This document shows positions 9,053 through 17,363 of a stretch of 34,118 bases of DNA, one piece after another (within the stretch, counting starts at the first letter, position 1; each line of letters opens with the position of its first letter). Made by a program: the position numbers and the translations under genes. The notes under the pieces are model-generated. The model ran no database searches and was not told the DNA's origin. It worked only from the letters and a program-made list of their open reading frames with translations. The stretch is taken from assembly GCA_023404715.1 (NCBI GenBank), contig JAEYAR010000022.1, positions 1 through 34,118 on the forward strand. The letters run 5' to 3'. This DNA comes from Bacillota bacterium (GTDB taxonomy: Bacteria; Bacillota; Clostridia; Christensenellales; Aristaeellaceae).

Positions 9053-9081
9053 TTGCAAAAAGTGTGCCGACAAATTATAAT
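9053..9081 (+). promoter_or_regulatory. Internal promoter before the sugar-binding protein gene
   Basis: TTGCAA (9053-9058), 17-bp spacer, TATAAT (9076-9081). The leader would be only about 15 nt. Such a promoter would raise the binding protein above the permeases, as is common in ABC importers. Confidence 0.65.
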
Positions 9082-9102
9082 CAAATATAGGAGGAATGGA
9101 AA

Positions 9103-10665
9103 ATGGCAAAGAGACTGATCGTTTGGTTGTTATCATTGACCCTGCTGCTGGGGGCTTTGCCGGCTGCGATGGCGGAGGAGCCGACGGGAAAGCCGATTGA
9201 GCTGACGTTCTTTTCGCTCAACGGCGACTACAACACGGCGAAGGGCGAGGAGGCGCAGAAGGCCGTCGAAGCGGCGATCTGGCGTGATCTTGGCATCAAC
9301 TGCAAGCTGAACATCATCACCAGCGATTCCTTCAGCGACGATCAGATCGCCGTGAAGATCGCTGCTGGCGAGTTGGACGCCCTATCTAGCAATATGTCGC
9401 TGACCAAATGGCAAACGTTCATCGACAAGGGCATGCTGCTGCCGCTGGACGACCTGCTCGCCAAGGAAGGACAGGATATCTACACGCAGATCGACCCGAA
9501 GCTATGGGAGCCCTATAGGGTGAAGGGAACGACCTACATGATCCCGGTGCAGTCGTCGGTGCCTTTCTACTGCGGTACCTGGCTGCGGATGGACCTTTTC
9601 CGCAAGAACGGCATCGATGAGGCGCCGCAGACGGTGGGCGAGCTGATCGACGGGCTGCGCGTCGTCTGCAAGAGCGATCCGAACCTCGTGGGCATGACCG
9701 CGGGACACCCCAGCTGGATCTACAATTCCGGCCCGCTGAACTATCACCGCGTAGACGCGCAAGGCGAGCAGACGTTTACGAACGATGCCGGCGACGCGAT
9801 GGAGAAGTATTCGAAGGGCGGCGTGCTGCCGGCTTTCTGGGAGGACGAGCAGTTCAAGGCCTCGCTTGCGCGCAGCGTCGAACTGTACGCGGAGGGTATC
9901 CTCGACCCGGAGATCTTCACGACGACGTTTGATCACGCGAACGAGCTCGTCGCCTCGGATCGTGCGGTATGCATCGGCGAGGGATATGGGTTCCAGACTA
10001 CGGCGGACCGCAAGGCCGGCCTTTATCCCGACGAATACCCAGTTGAGCCCGGCAAAGAACAAGAATGGGTGTTTCTCACGAACCTGGTGAACGACATCAA
10101 CGGCGCCCCGACCACCTGGCGTTACGGCTACGAGACGGGCATGCATGTGGGCATCATCTCCACGACAAAATATCCAGAAGAGGTGATGAAGATTCTCAAC
10201 TGGATTTGCGCCTCGCAGGAGAATTATGCGCTCGCCAACTGGGGCGTGCAAGGCGAGCACTGGGACTACGACGCGGACGGCATGATTGAGTTCGGCAAGG
10301 ACGACGCGGGCAAACGCCTCGTAGAGGGCGGCCTGGGCGGCATGTTTGCCAACATCTACGCGGAATGGTGGGTGCCGCTGACGGAAAGACACATCGGCAC
10401 CGAGTGGAGTAAAATTCAGGCCAGCGAGCCGACGACGCGGACGTGGATGAACTGCGACGGCTTTATCAACTACACCTATGAAACGGATGCCAACATGCGC
10501 GCCGATCAAGAGACCATCGCGCGGGAGACGTTGGTCAACATCATCCTCGGCAAGATAGAGATAGAGGAAGGGCTGGAGAAGATGGCGAGCGACCTCGAAC
10601 GCGCGGGCTACGCGGAGTGGTACGCGGAAAAGAACGCGCAGTATTGCGCGGGCATGGGGATTTGA
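9103..10665 (+). CDS. Extracellular carbohydrate-binding protein of the ABC importer
   Basis: A 520-residue solute-binding protein of the family 1 (LplA/YtcQ-like) type. It has a signal peptide (KRLIVWLLSLTLLLGALPAAMA, cleavage probably after AMA) and no lipobox cysteine, so how it stays at the cell surface is unclear. The length of about 500 residues is typical of the partners of LplB-type permeases. AGGAGGA at about 9090-9096 sets the ATG. It follows the second permease by about 70 bp with its own promoter, and a hairpin terminator follows the gene. The exact sugar cannot be read from the sequence. Confidence 0.9.
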   Translation: MAKRLIVWLLSLTLLLGALPAAMAEEPTGKPIELTFFSLNGDYNTAKGEEAQKAVEAAIWRDLGINCKLNIITSDSFSDDQIAVKIAAGELDALSSNMSLTKWQTFIDKGMLLPLDDLLAKEGQDIYTQIDPKLWEPYRVKGTTYMIPVQSSVPFYCGTWLRMDLFRKNGIDEAPQTVGELIDGLRVVCKSDPNLVGMTAGHPSWIYNSGPLNYHRVDAQGEQTFTNDAGDAMEKYSKGGVLPAFWEDEQFKASLARSVELYAEGILDPEIFTTTFDHANELVASDRAVCIGEGYGFQTTADRKAGLYPDEYPVEPGKEQEWVFLTNLVNDINGAPTTWRYGYETGMHVGIISTTKYPEEVMKILNWICASQENYALANWGVQGEHWDYDADGMIEFGKDDAGKRLVEGGLGGMFANIYAEWWVPLTERHIGTEWSKIQASEPTTRTWMNCDGFINYTYETDANMRADQETIARETLVNIILGKIEIEEGLEKMASDLERAGYAEWYAEKNAQYCAGMGI

Positions 10666-10675
10666 CAAATTGGGC

Positions 10676-10729
10676 CGGGGCTGTCGCGCCTAAAAGACAT
10701 GCGGCAGCCCCGACCTCCTTTTCGTTTTC
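10676..10729 (+). terminator. Terminator after the binding protein gene
   Basis: CGGGGCTGTCGC (10676-10687) pairs with GCGGCAGCCCCG (10701-10712) with one G-U pair, followed by the T-rich CTCCTTTTCGTTTTC. It probably limits, without abolishing, read-through into the two-component genes. Confidence 0.65.
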
Positions 10730-10768
10730 TTGACACGTGTTCGCCGTCACACGAAAAAGGGGCAAGCT

Positions 10769-12583
10769 ATGCTAAAAAGATTTTTCTGTCGCCGAAGACC
10801 TTCTTCCCTGCAAAGGAGGATGGTCCTGTTTTTGCTGCCCATGATCGTCGTGGTGCTGCTCGTGACAGGCACGTTCTCCTATGCGCAAACGAGGAGAATT
10901 TTGCGGGAACAGAAGCTGGAGATAATCCGCAACTTTATTGAAAAGGCGGAAACCAGCGTCGACAACACGCTGCGCTGCGCAACCGAGGTAACAGAGATGG
11001 TGCTCTACTATTCGCCTGTATACGACACCATCTTCAACAGCGAAAAACTCGACCCCAACGAACAGTTGGAGGCGTACGGGGGCTCTGTCAACTATTTTAA
11101 TGTGCTGCAACGGCAATTCAACTTTCGGCGTGTGCGCGTATTCACGCATAATGAAAACCTGATGTATTGGCGGGAAGGAACCTACTTTTTTGACATCAAT
11201 CGAATAACGGAAGAGATGCCGGTGGATATCGTCCTAGGGGATCGGACGGATCAGATCAAAACGGTGGAAACGTATCGCTCTATGCCGCGCTTGCCGGATG
11301 AGCGCGCGCGCTGGCAGATCTCCGTGGTCCGTTTTGTGGTCGACGGGGCGGATATGTTCGTGCGAGCCGCTGTGGTTGTGGACATCGATGCGGCGGACCT
11401 GCTCGCCGGCTGGGACCCGGACATTGCCGATCCCTTCGAATTGATGCTCGTAAGCGGAGAGGGGAATGTGCTCTCCTCCTCCTATGCGGAAAATATCGGG
11501 GTGAAGCTGCCGTCAGAGTTGGCGCAGCGCCTGACGGCAGAAGGCGAGATCGAGGACGGAGGCGACTTTTTTGCCGCCCGCCCGCTAAGCGCCGCGCCCT
11601 GGTCCCTGTGCGCCCGACTGCCGGCTTCTTACCTCTACCAGGATACGGAATCCATCCTGACGATGACGTGGATGATGATCATACTGGCTTGCGCGCTGGC
11701 TGCGCTGTTTACGCTGTTCATCTCAAAAGCGCTCACGGGCCGGCTGCATGCTTTTACCCGGATGCTGGAGTTGGGCGTCGGACAAAAGACGCTGCCCGAT
11801 ACGCTGGACATGCACATGGAGGAAAGCCGCGGGGATTGCGAAGAGATTCGCGTCCTCTTGTCCGCCTACAACCGTATGCTCAGCCATATCGGCGAGCTGA
11901 GCCGGGAGAACGCCCATATGGCGACCCGCGAGAGCCGCTACCGGATGGAGGCGCTCCGGCTGCAGATCAACGCGCATTTTCTTTACAACACGCTGGCTTC
12001 GATCAAAGGTTATATCGAGATGAACGAGGCGCAGGCGGCTTCGCGGCTTTTGATGATGCTCGCCTCCTTCTTTAACCACTCGCTGGATCGCGACGGGATC
12101 TGCATACCGCTGGGCGAGGAGATCGAGATCGTGCGTGTATATCTGGAAATACAGCAGATGGTCTACGCGGAACAGTTTGACTTCACGATCGATGTGGACG
12201 AGGCGACCCTCGCTGCGCGTGTGCCCAAGTTCATCTTGCAGCCCATCATCGAAAACGCGCTCATACACGGCATGAGCGAAAGCGACGCCATGGGACGTAT
12301 CGAGTTGTACGGCAGGCTTGTAAAAGGGAAGATTCGCATCCGAATCGAGGACAGCGGACCCGGGTTTTCGCCGGAGATGCTCGAATGGGATCCGCACACG
12401 AAACGGGGGCTCGGCATGCGCAATGTGTATAAACGTTTGGAGCTGTATTTCGCCGGCCGGGCGCAAATGCGTATCGAGAACCGTCCGCAGGGCGGCGGTT
12501 GCGTGGTCGTGGAACTGCCGGAAGGCGGTATGAGCGTGGAGGAGGTGGCTGCGTATGATCAGGATGCTATTGGCGGACGATAA
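10769..12583 (+). CDS. YesM-type sensor histidine kinase
   Basis: A 604-residue membrane kinase. TM1 is at about residues 18-38, an extracytoplasmic sensor domain at about 39-295, TM2 at about 298-318, a HAMP-like linker, the His_kinase (LytS/YesM) block with H403 in LQINAHFLYNTLASI, and a HATPase with the N box QPIIENALIHG (about 491-501) and GLGMRNVYKRLE. An upstream TTG at 10730 is in frame, but AAAGGGG just before ATG 10769 makes that the better start. It overlaps the response regulator by 29 bp. It likely senses an extracellular sugar or the loaded binding protein and drives the cluster; the signal is not known. Confidence 0.91.
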   Translation: MLKRFFCRRRPSSLQRRMVLFLLPMIVVVLLVTGTFSYAQTRRILREQKLEIIRNFIEKAETSVDNTLRCATEVTEMVLYYSPVYDTIFNSEKLDPNEQLEAYGGSVNYFNVLQRQFNFRRVRVFTHNENLMYWREGTYFFDINRITEEMPVDIVLGDRTDQIKTVETYRSMPRLPDERARWQISVVRFVVDGADMFVRAAVVVDIDAADLLAGWDPDIADPFELMLVSGEGNVLSSSYAENIGVKLPSELAQRLTAEGEIEDGGDFFAARPLSAAPWSLCARLPASYLYQDTESILTMTWMMIILACALAALFTLFISKALTGRLHAFTRMLELGVGQKTLPDTLDMHMEESRGDCEEIRVLLSAYNRMLSHIGELSRENAHMATRESRYRMEALRLQINAHFLYNTLASIKGYIEMNEAQAASRLLMMLASFFNHSLDRDGICIPLGEEIEIVRVYLEIQQMVYAEQFDFTIDVDEATLAARVPKFILQPIIENALIHGMSESDAMGRIELYGRLVKGKIRIRIEDSGPGFSPEMLEWDPHTKRGLGMRNVYKRLELYFAGRAQMRIENRPQGGGCVVVELPEGGMSVEEVAAYDQDAIGGR

Positions 12584-14111
12584 CCGCGTTTTGGTGAAGG
12601 CGCTTACGGACGTCATTCCCTGGGAAGCGCACGGCGTGGAGGTTGTGGGGATCGCCTACGACGGCGTGGGCGTTTTACAGCGGATCGATGCGTCGATCGA
12701 CGTGCTGGTCACAGACGTGCGCATGCCGCGCATGGACGGCATCGAGCTGACGCGCGAGACGACGGCGAAGTACCCGGATCTACAGGTCATCTTCCTCAGC
12801 GCCTACAGCGAGTTCACCTATGCTGTGGAGGCGCTCAAGTTGAACGTAAAGGACTACATCACAAAGCCGGTGGACAACGAAAAGCTATTGGAGGCGGTAA
12901 AGCGGGCGGGCGCGCGCAGGCAAAGCCAACTCAAACAGAAGGCACTGTTGGAGGAGAGCCTGCCCTACATGCGCGAACACGTAATCCGCCATCTGCTCAT
13001 GGGGGACGCCGCGAGCGCACAGATCAGCCGCCGCCTCCTGGGTTGGGGCGATTTCACGTATATCACCTGTATGGTGTTTGAGCTCTTTCACAATGAAGGC
13101 AATGACGATGGCCTGTTTGAGGCGCTTTGGCGTTTGAAACTGCTCGCAGAGCGAAGCCTTCATCAGGAGGGAAACGCCGTATTGCACGAAGGCGTACTGG
13201 CGCTTATGATCGTCTGCGAGGAGGAGCCGGGACCGGAGCGTACCAAGGAGTGGATCGTCGGAGCCAAGCAGGCGATACGGGAGCTGGGCGAAGAGGCGCT
13301 CAGCGTAACGGTAGGGCTTAGCCGGACCGCTACGGGGCCGGAAGCGGTGCGCGCGCTACACAAGCAGGCGCAAAGAGCGCTCGACATGCGCTTTTTGTTT
13401 GGGCGGGACGGCGTCTTTGTTTGCCCATCGTCGGCGGATCCACCGGCGCCGGATGCCGGCAAGGCACAGGAGGCGCTTCGACGCGTGACGGACCTCGCCC
13501 GTATCGCGGACGCGCCGTGGCTCATGCAGAGGCTTACGGCGCTGCGCGGCTGCTTGGAGGGCATCGAAAACCGCGAGACGTTTATCCTGACGGCCTGCGG
13601 GATCCTGAACGATTACATGCGAAACCTGCTTCTCAATGCGCAGGCGGACGCGCCGGCGCCTATGGCGGATTGCTTGCGGCTTTATAGCCGTATCGCACAG
13701 GGCACGCGCGCGGAGGGCATCGAACTCGTCCTGCGCTTTATCCGTCAGGCACAGGAAGGACGTTTGTCGCAGATGAAGCGCGAAAACCGGAAGATCATTT
13801 CGGACATCTACCGGGCGATCGAAAAGGTGGGCTTTGATGCGGAGGGAGGCTTGGAGCGCATCGCGCAGGAGGTATATCTGAGCCCCAGCTACGTGAGCAT
13901 GCTCTTCAAGCAGGAGACCGGGAAGAGCATCAGCAAGGTTTTGGGGCAAATGCGCTTGGACAGGGCATGCGAGCTGCTACAGAACCCCGAGCTGAAGATC
14001 TACGAGATCAGCGAACAGGTCGGCTACCCCAACCCGTATTATTTTTCGGTTTGGTTCAAAAAGAACACCGGCCTTACGCCTTCGGAGTACCGAAAGCCCT
14101 TCGAAGGATAG
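12555..14111 (+). CDS. YesN-type response regulator with AraC DNA-binding domain
   Basis: A 518-residue regulator. The N-terminal receiver domain (1-120) has acidic pair D9-D10, phospho-acceptor D54 in VTDVRMPRMDG and the conserved Lys in YITKPVDN. A central region of about 290 residues is poorly conserved. The C-terminal AraC/HTH_18 domain (about 420-516) contains IAQEVYLSPSYVSMLFKQETG and ISEQVGYPNPYYFSVWFKK. It begins inside the kinase gene, so the two are coupled. The expected target is the upstream transporter promoter, where two half-sites 21 bp apart sit next to the -35 box. Confidence 0.92.
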   Translation: MIRMLLADDNRVLVKALTDVIPWEAHGVEVVGIAYDGVGVLQRIDASIDVLVTDVRMPRMDGIELTRETTAKYPDLQVIFLSAYSEFTYAVEALKLNVKDYITKPVDNEKLLEAVKRAGARRQSQLKQKALLEESLPYMREHVIRHLLMGDAASAQISRRLLGWGDFTYITCMVFELFHNEGNDDGLFEALWRLKLLAERSLHQEGNAVLHEGVLALMIVCEEEPGPERTKEWIVGAKQAIRELGEEALSVTVGLSRTATGPEAVRALHKQAQRALDMRFLFGRDGVFVCPSSADPPAPDAGKAQEALRRVTDLARIADAPWLMQRLTALRGCLEGIENRETFILTACGILNDYMRNLLLNAQADAPAPMADCLRLYSRIAQGTRAEGIELVLRFIRQAQEGRLSQMKRENRKIISDIYRAIEKVGFDAEGGLERIAQEVYLSPSYVSMLFKQETGKSISKVLGQMRLDRACELLQNPELKIYEISEQVGYPNPYYFSVWFKKNTGLTPSEYRKPFEG

Positions 14112-14217
14112 GTTGTGATAAAAATGAAAGCATCTTCCCAACAAAAGAAATGGCCTTTAGGCGCCGAATGCCGTATGCTCTTCGTATCGACCGGCACCAA
14201 TAAGGAGGATGCACAAG

Positions 14218-16143
14218 ATGGAGTCAACCCTATATCAGGAGCTATTCAATGGTAAATTCCCTGTCTCTTTGCGATACGACGGCGCATACATAGCTATGAA
14301 TACGCTGGCATGGAAGACGGCATGTATACCTGAAGCGGCGTTTGATCTGGAAAGGCGCGTTGCCAGGCTGGATGATCGTATGCAGATCGAGCTTTCGGTC
14401 CGCCGCTATCACGAAGCGGACGCCGTCGAATGGTTTATAGAGCTGTACGACGATTCCTCTTACGATACGCAGATCCTCGAAGACATACGATTTGCGGACC
14501 TCACGCTCGACTTCGCCCCACAGACGTCGCCTTTTTTTCTCGACTATAACGGTTCAAACGAGCAACTATGCGATTTTTTGGAGAACCGTACGCAACTTTT
14601 TCATCGGGCAAGGCGCAACCTGCGCTGCGAGGGCGGGCGATCCTCTTCCATGCAAATGCCGTATTTTAATATCTTGATGGACGGATACGGTTACACATTG
14701 GCAATCGGTTGGAGCGGCCAATGGCAAGCCGAACTGGTGCGGCCGGGCGACGAAGGACGGCTTGTATTTGCCGCGGGAATGGAGGATGCGCGCTTCCGCC
14801 TGCACCCCGGCGAGCGCGTAACGCTGCCGCGGATGCTCATGCTGCGCTGGGCGGGAGATGAGGACGAGGGGCACAACGCATACCGCCGGTTTGCTCGCGA
14901 ACAGATCGTTCCCCGGATCGACGGCGAGCCGACATGCTCCCCCCTGTGCATGACGAGCTGGGGCGGAAGCAACGCCCGAAGACATATCCAAAACCTGAAG
15001 ACGATCCGCGAAAAAGACTTGGGCGGCGAAACGTATTGGATCGACGCGGGATGGTACGGCGACGCGCCCGAAGACAGCGCGGAGGCCGACGGGCTATGGT
15101 ATAACAATGCGGGCATCGGCGATTGGCAGCCGGCGAAGGCGATCTACCCGAACGGAATGGAGGAGGTCGCGAATGCGGCGCGTGCGCAGGGGCTGGGGTT
15201 TTTGCTCTGGTATGAGCCCGAGCGCGCCAAGGCCTGCGCGGAGCGCGTGGCGGCGCATCCGGACTGGTACGTCGGCGTGCGCCGGGAAGGCGGCGACGTG
15301 CTGCTCAACCTGGGCAATGAGGAGGCGCGCGCCTGGCTGGAAGGGCTGCTGGCCTCGGCGATCGAGCGCTATCATATGCAAGTGCTGCGCATCGACTTTA
15401 ACTTTGGTCCGCTGAATTTTTGGCGCTATGGCGACGCGGACGACCGTCGCGGCATCACGGAGTTAAAATATATCGCGGGCCTTTACGCCCTGTGGGACAG
15501 CTTGCGGGAGCGCTTCCCCCATCTGATCATCGACAACTGCGCCAGCGGCGGACGCCGCCTCGACTATGAGGCCTGCCGCCGGAGCATCCCGCTGTTCCGT
15601 ACGGATTATACGTGCTTTGGCCGCCTGACCGAGCCGACCGGATGCCAGCTGCATACGTATTATCTCAGCCGTTTCCTGCCTGTAAACGCGTGCGGCGTCA
15701 GCACCTGGCAGATGGACACCTACCGCTTCCGAAGCGCCCTCTCGAGCGGCATCGCGATGGGTACGCCCGCAGCGGACAGTCCGGCGGAAATGTATAGCTG
15801 GTATCGCAAAATGATGGCCGACGCGAAACGGATCCGACCGTATAGGAAGGGCAATCTATGGCCGCTCACGGGTTGCTCCCCCAGTGAACGGGATTGGATG
15901 GCCTATCAGCTGCATTTGACGCGCGAGGATTGCGGCGTCATCCTCGCCTATCGCAGGGCGCAGAGCCAGCTGAGTCAGCTGGATGCCGAGCTCCGGGAGA
16001 TCGACGCGCAGGCGCGCTACAAATTGGAGGACTTGGATCGGGGCGTTTTAGGCGTCGTGGAGGGCAGGGCGCTTGCTATCGGATGGCCGCTGCAGATCGA
16101 TGAAAAGCGTACATGCCGCGTCATCTTCTACCGAAAGGTATGA
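14218..16143 (+). CDS. GH36 family alpha-galactosidase
   Basis: A 641-residue glycoside hydrolase of clan GH-D, resembling GH36 alpha-galactosidases that release terminal alpha-galactose from melibiose- or raffinose-type sugars. The predicted nucleophile is D393 in LRIDFNFGPLNFW and the acid/base D449 in CASGGRRLDYE. WYEPERAKACAE matches the family substrate-binding segment. It has no signal peptide, so it acts in the cytoplasm on imported sugar. It is somewhat shorter than the usual 700-730 residues. ATG 14209 abuts AAGGAGG (14202-14208) too closely; ATG 14218, 9 bp from it, is the likely start. Activity on other alpha-galactoside-like substrates is possible. Confidence 0.9.
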   Translation: MESTLYQELFNGKFPVSLRYDGAYIAMNTLAWKTACIPEAAFDLERRVARLDDRMQIELSVRRYHEADAVEWFIELYDDSSYDTQILEDIRFADLTLDFAPQTSPFFLDYNGSNEQLCDFLENRTQLFHRARRNLRCEGGRSSSMQMPYFNILMDGYGYTLAIGWSGQWQAELVRPGDEGRLVFAAGMEDARFRLHPGERVTLPRMLMLRWAGDEDEGHNAYRRFAREQIVPRIDGEPTCSPLCMTSWGGSNARRHIQNLKTIREKDLGGETYWIDAGWYGDAPEDSAEADGLWYNNAGIGDWQPAKAIYPNGMEEVANAARAQGLGFLLWYEPERAKACAERVAAHPDWYVGVRREGGDVLLNLGNEEARAWLEGLLASAIERYHMQVLRIDFNFGPLNFWRYGDADDRRGITELKYIAGLYALWDSLRERFPHLIIDNCASGGRRLDYEACRRSIPLFRTDYTCFGRLTEPTGCQLHTYYLSRFLPVNACGVSTWQMDTYRFRSALSSGIAMGTPAADSPAEMYSWYRKMMADAKRIRPYRKGNLWPLTGCSPSERDWMAYQLHLTREDCGVILAYRRAQSQLSQLDAELREIDAQARYKLEDLDRGVLGVVEGRALAIGWPLQIDEKRTCRVIFYRKV

Positions 16144-16169
16144 GGGCGGGCAACTGACGGAGGAACGGG

Positions 16170-16652
16170 ATGTATTATCTACTTGCGCTTCTCGCCGATG
16201 TAGGCATAACGGCCTGCTTTTCGATCAACAAGGTCTACCGCGACCGCGTGTCCTACGCGCTTTCAAGCGTTACCTTTAAAATGGCGGTTGGATCGGGCGT
16301 GTCGTTTCTGCTCTTTTTCACGCTGAATCGGTTTCGGCTGGAGACGAACGGGTTTACGCTGGGCATGGCGCTTTGCATGTGCGTCACGGCCATACTGAGC
16401 GAAACGGTGACGTTTACAGCGTATGGAAAAGGGCCCATATCGCTATACACGGCTTTTTAGATGCAGGGCGGGATGTTGCTGCCCTTTCTGTACGGCGTGC
16501 TGTGCGGCAACCGATTGACCTGGCTGCATGCCGTAGGCATTGCGATGATGACGGCGGCATTGACGTTGACCGTGCTGCCTGCGCGGGGACAGGCTGAACG
16601 CCCCACGAAGGGCTTTGTCATCCTCTGCTGCCTGATCTTTGTGATCAACGAC
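16170..16652 (+). pseudogene. DMT/EamA-type transporter remnant (stop codon and 3' truncation)
   Basis: The gene starts at ATG 16170 behind GGAGG and encodes hydrophobic helices of a drug/metabolite transporter (MYYLLALLADVGITACFSIN onward). An in-frame TAG at 16458-16460 interrupts the frame between ISLYTAF and MQGGMLLPFLYG, which read on in the same frame. Similarity appears to end near 16650 at FVILCCLIFVIN, so about half of the expected 280-300 residues is missing. Beyond it the DNA belongs to the opposite-strand YhcH-like gene. Reinitiation at the ATG after the stop is conceivable, but the truncation makes function unlikely. It follows the galactosidase by 26 bp and was probably part of that operon. 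Confidence 0.75.
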
Positions 16653-17212
16653 AGAATCCGCCCCTTTGCCCGCAGGCAAAACGGCAGGCTATTGCTCGGC
16701 GAGCGATGCCAGACGACGCATGCCGCGCAGACGCCGTGACGGGCGCATTCGCTCGTGCAGGGACAGGAATCCTTTACGGGCAGCTTGACGACCCATTTTT
16801 GCAGCAGCCCGGGACTGCCCTGTGCCGTCATGCCGCCCACCATGTGCGCTTCGCCCGGGTAGAGGGCGACGAAGTGGCCGGGACGGAGCAGCACGGCGCT
16901 GCCGCGCGGGCCGCCCTCCAGCTTCATGCCGTCTGCGCCGCCGGGCAGCGGATCGCCAGGGGTGAGCTCGGACGCCGGGCAGATGTGGATGAGCTCCTCA
17001 CCGGCGAGGCCGATCATCAGATCAATCGTGTGCGCATGCACCTCAAATTTTCGCTGTGTATCTTCTTTTGTCTCATATTGCTTGAGGCGGATCTCAAAGT
17101 CTACATTTTGCGCCGGCTCCAGCGTACCTTCCCGCCATATCCGAAGGAGCGCCTCTGCCTGCGGCAGGATGCCCTCGTAGCGTGTGATGCGTTCCATGGT
17201 ATCGGCGATCAT
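16457..17212 (-). CDS. YhcH/YjgK/YiaL-family protein with Cys-rich C-terminal module
   Basis: The open frame encodes 251 residues. Residues 1-147 form a YhcH/YjgK/YiaL (DUF386, EbgC-like) cupin-type domain with probable metal ligands H59 and H61 (VHAHTID) and H123 (YPGEAHMVGG); relatives act on sugars or sialic-acid derivatives. Residues 148-184 are a Cys-rich module with C150, C152, C156, C162, C165 and C179 (CPCTSECARHGVCAACVVWHR), like small stand-alone Cys-rich proteins of Bacillota. From about residue 185 (position 16660 downward) the frame is antisense to the DMT remnant, so the last 67 residues are probably acquired by a deletion. The start at 17212 has AAGGGGGA upstream; ATG 17197 is an alternative. 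Confidence 0.78.
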   Translation of the reverse strand: MIADTMERITRYEGILPQAEALLRIWREGTLEPAQNVDFEIRLKQYETKEDTQRKFEVHAHTIDLMIGLAGEELIHICPASELTPGDPLPGGADGMKLEGGPRGSAVLLRPGHFVALYPGEAHMVGGMTAQGSPGLLQKWVVKLPVKDSCPCTSECARHGVCAACVVWHRSPSNSLPFCLRAKGRILSLITKIRQQRMTKPFVGRSACPRAGSTVNVNAAVIIAMPTACSQVNRLPHSTPYRKGSNIPPCI

Positions 17213-17314
17213 GAACGTTCATCCCCCTTTTTCTTTTGCTTCAAGTGCATCCCTCTATATCAGGTTTTGTTCGCGCTCATCGCCCCAAATCCTGCCGATC
17301 GTGCGCATTGAGGG

Positions 17315-17353
17315 GAAAAAGCCCCCGCAGGCTATGTGCGTAGCCTGCGGGGG
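17315..17353 (-). terminator. Terminator of the GH2 gene
   Basis: CCCCCGCAGGCTA (17322-17334) and TAGCCTGCGGGGG (17341-17353) form a perfect 13-bp stem with a 6-nt loop. On the minus strand it is followed by CTTTTT. It ends the GH2 transcript 10 bp after its stop codon. Confidence 0.88.
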
Positions 17354-17363
17354 AGGGGCCGCC

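Noticed and set aside
9502..10668. 388-residue minus-strand open frame
   Set aside because: It is antisense to the sugar-binding protein, His/Arg/Leu-rich, and has no recognisable motif.
14142..14151. CAAAAGAAAT before the alpha-galactosidase, identical to part of the transporter repeat
   Set aside because: Only one copy is present, with no partner 21 bp away and no clear promoter next to it; it may be chance.
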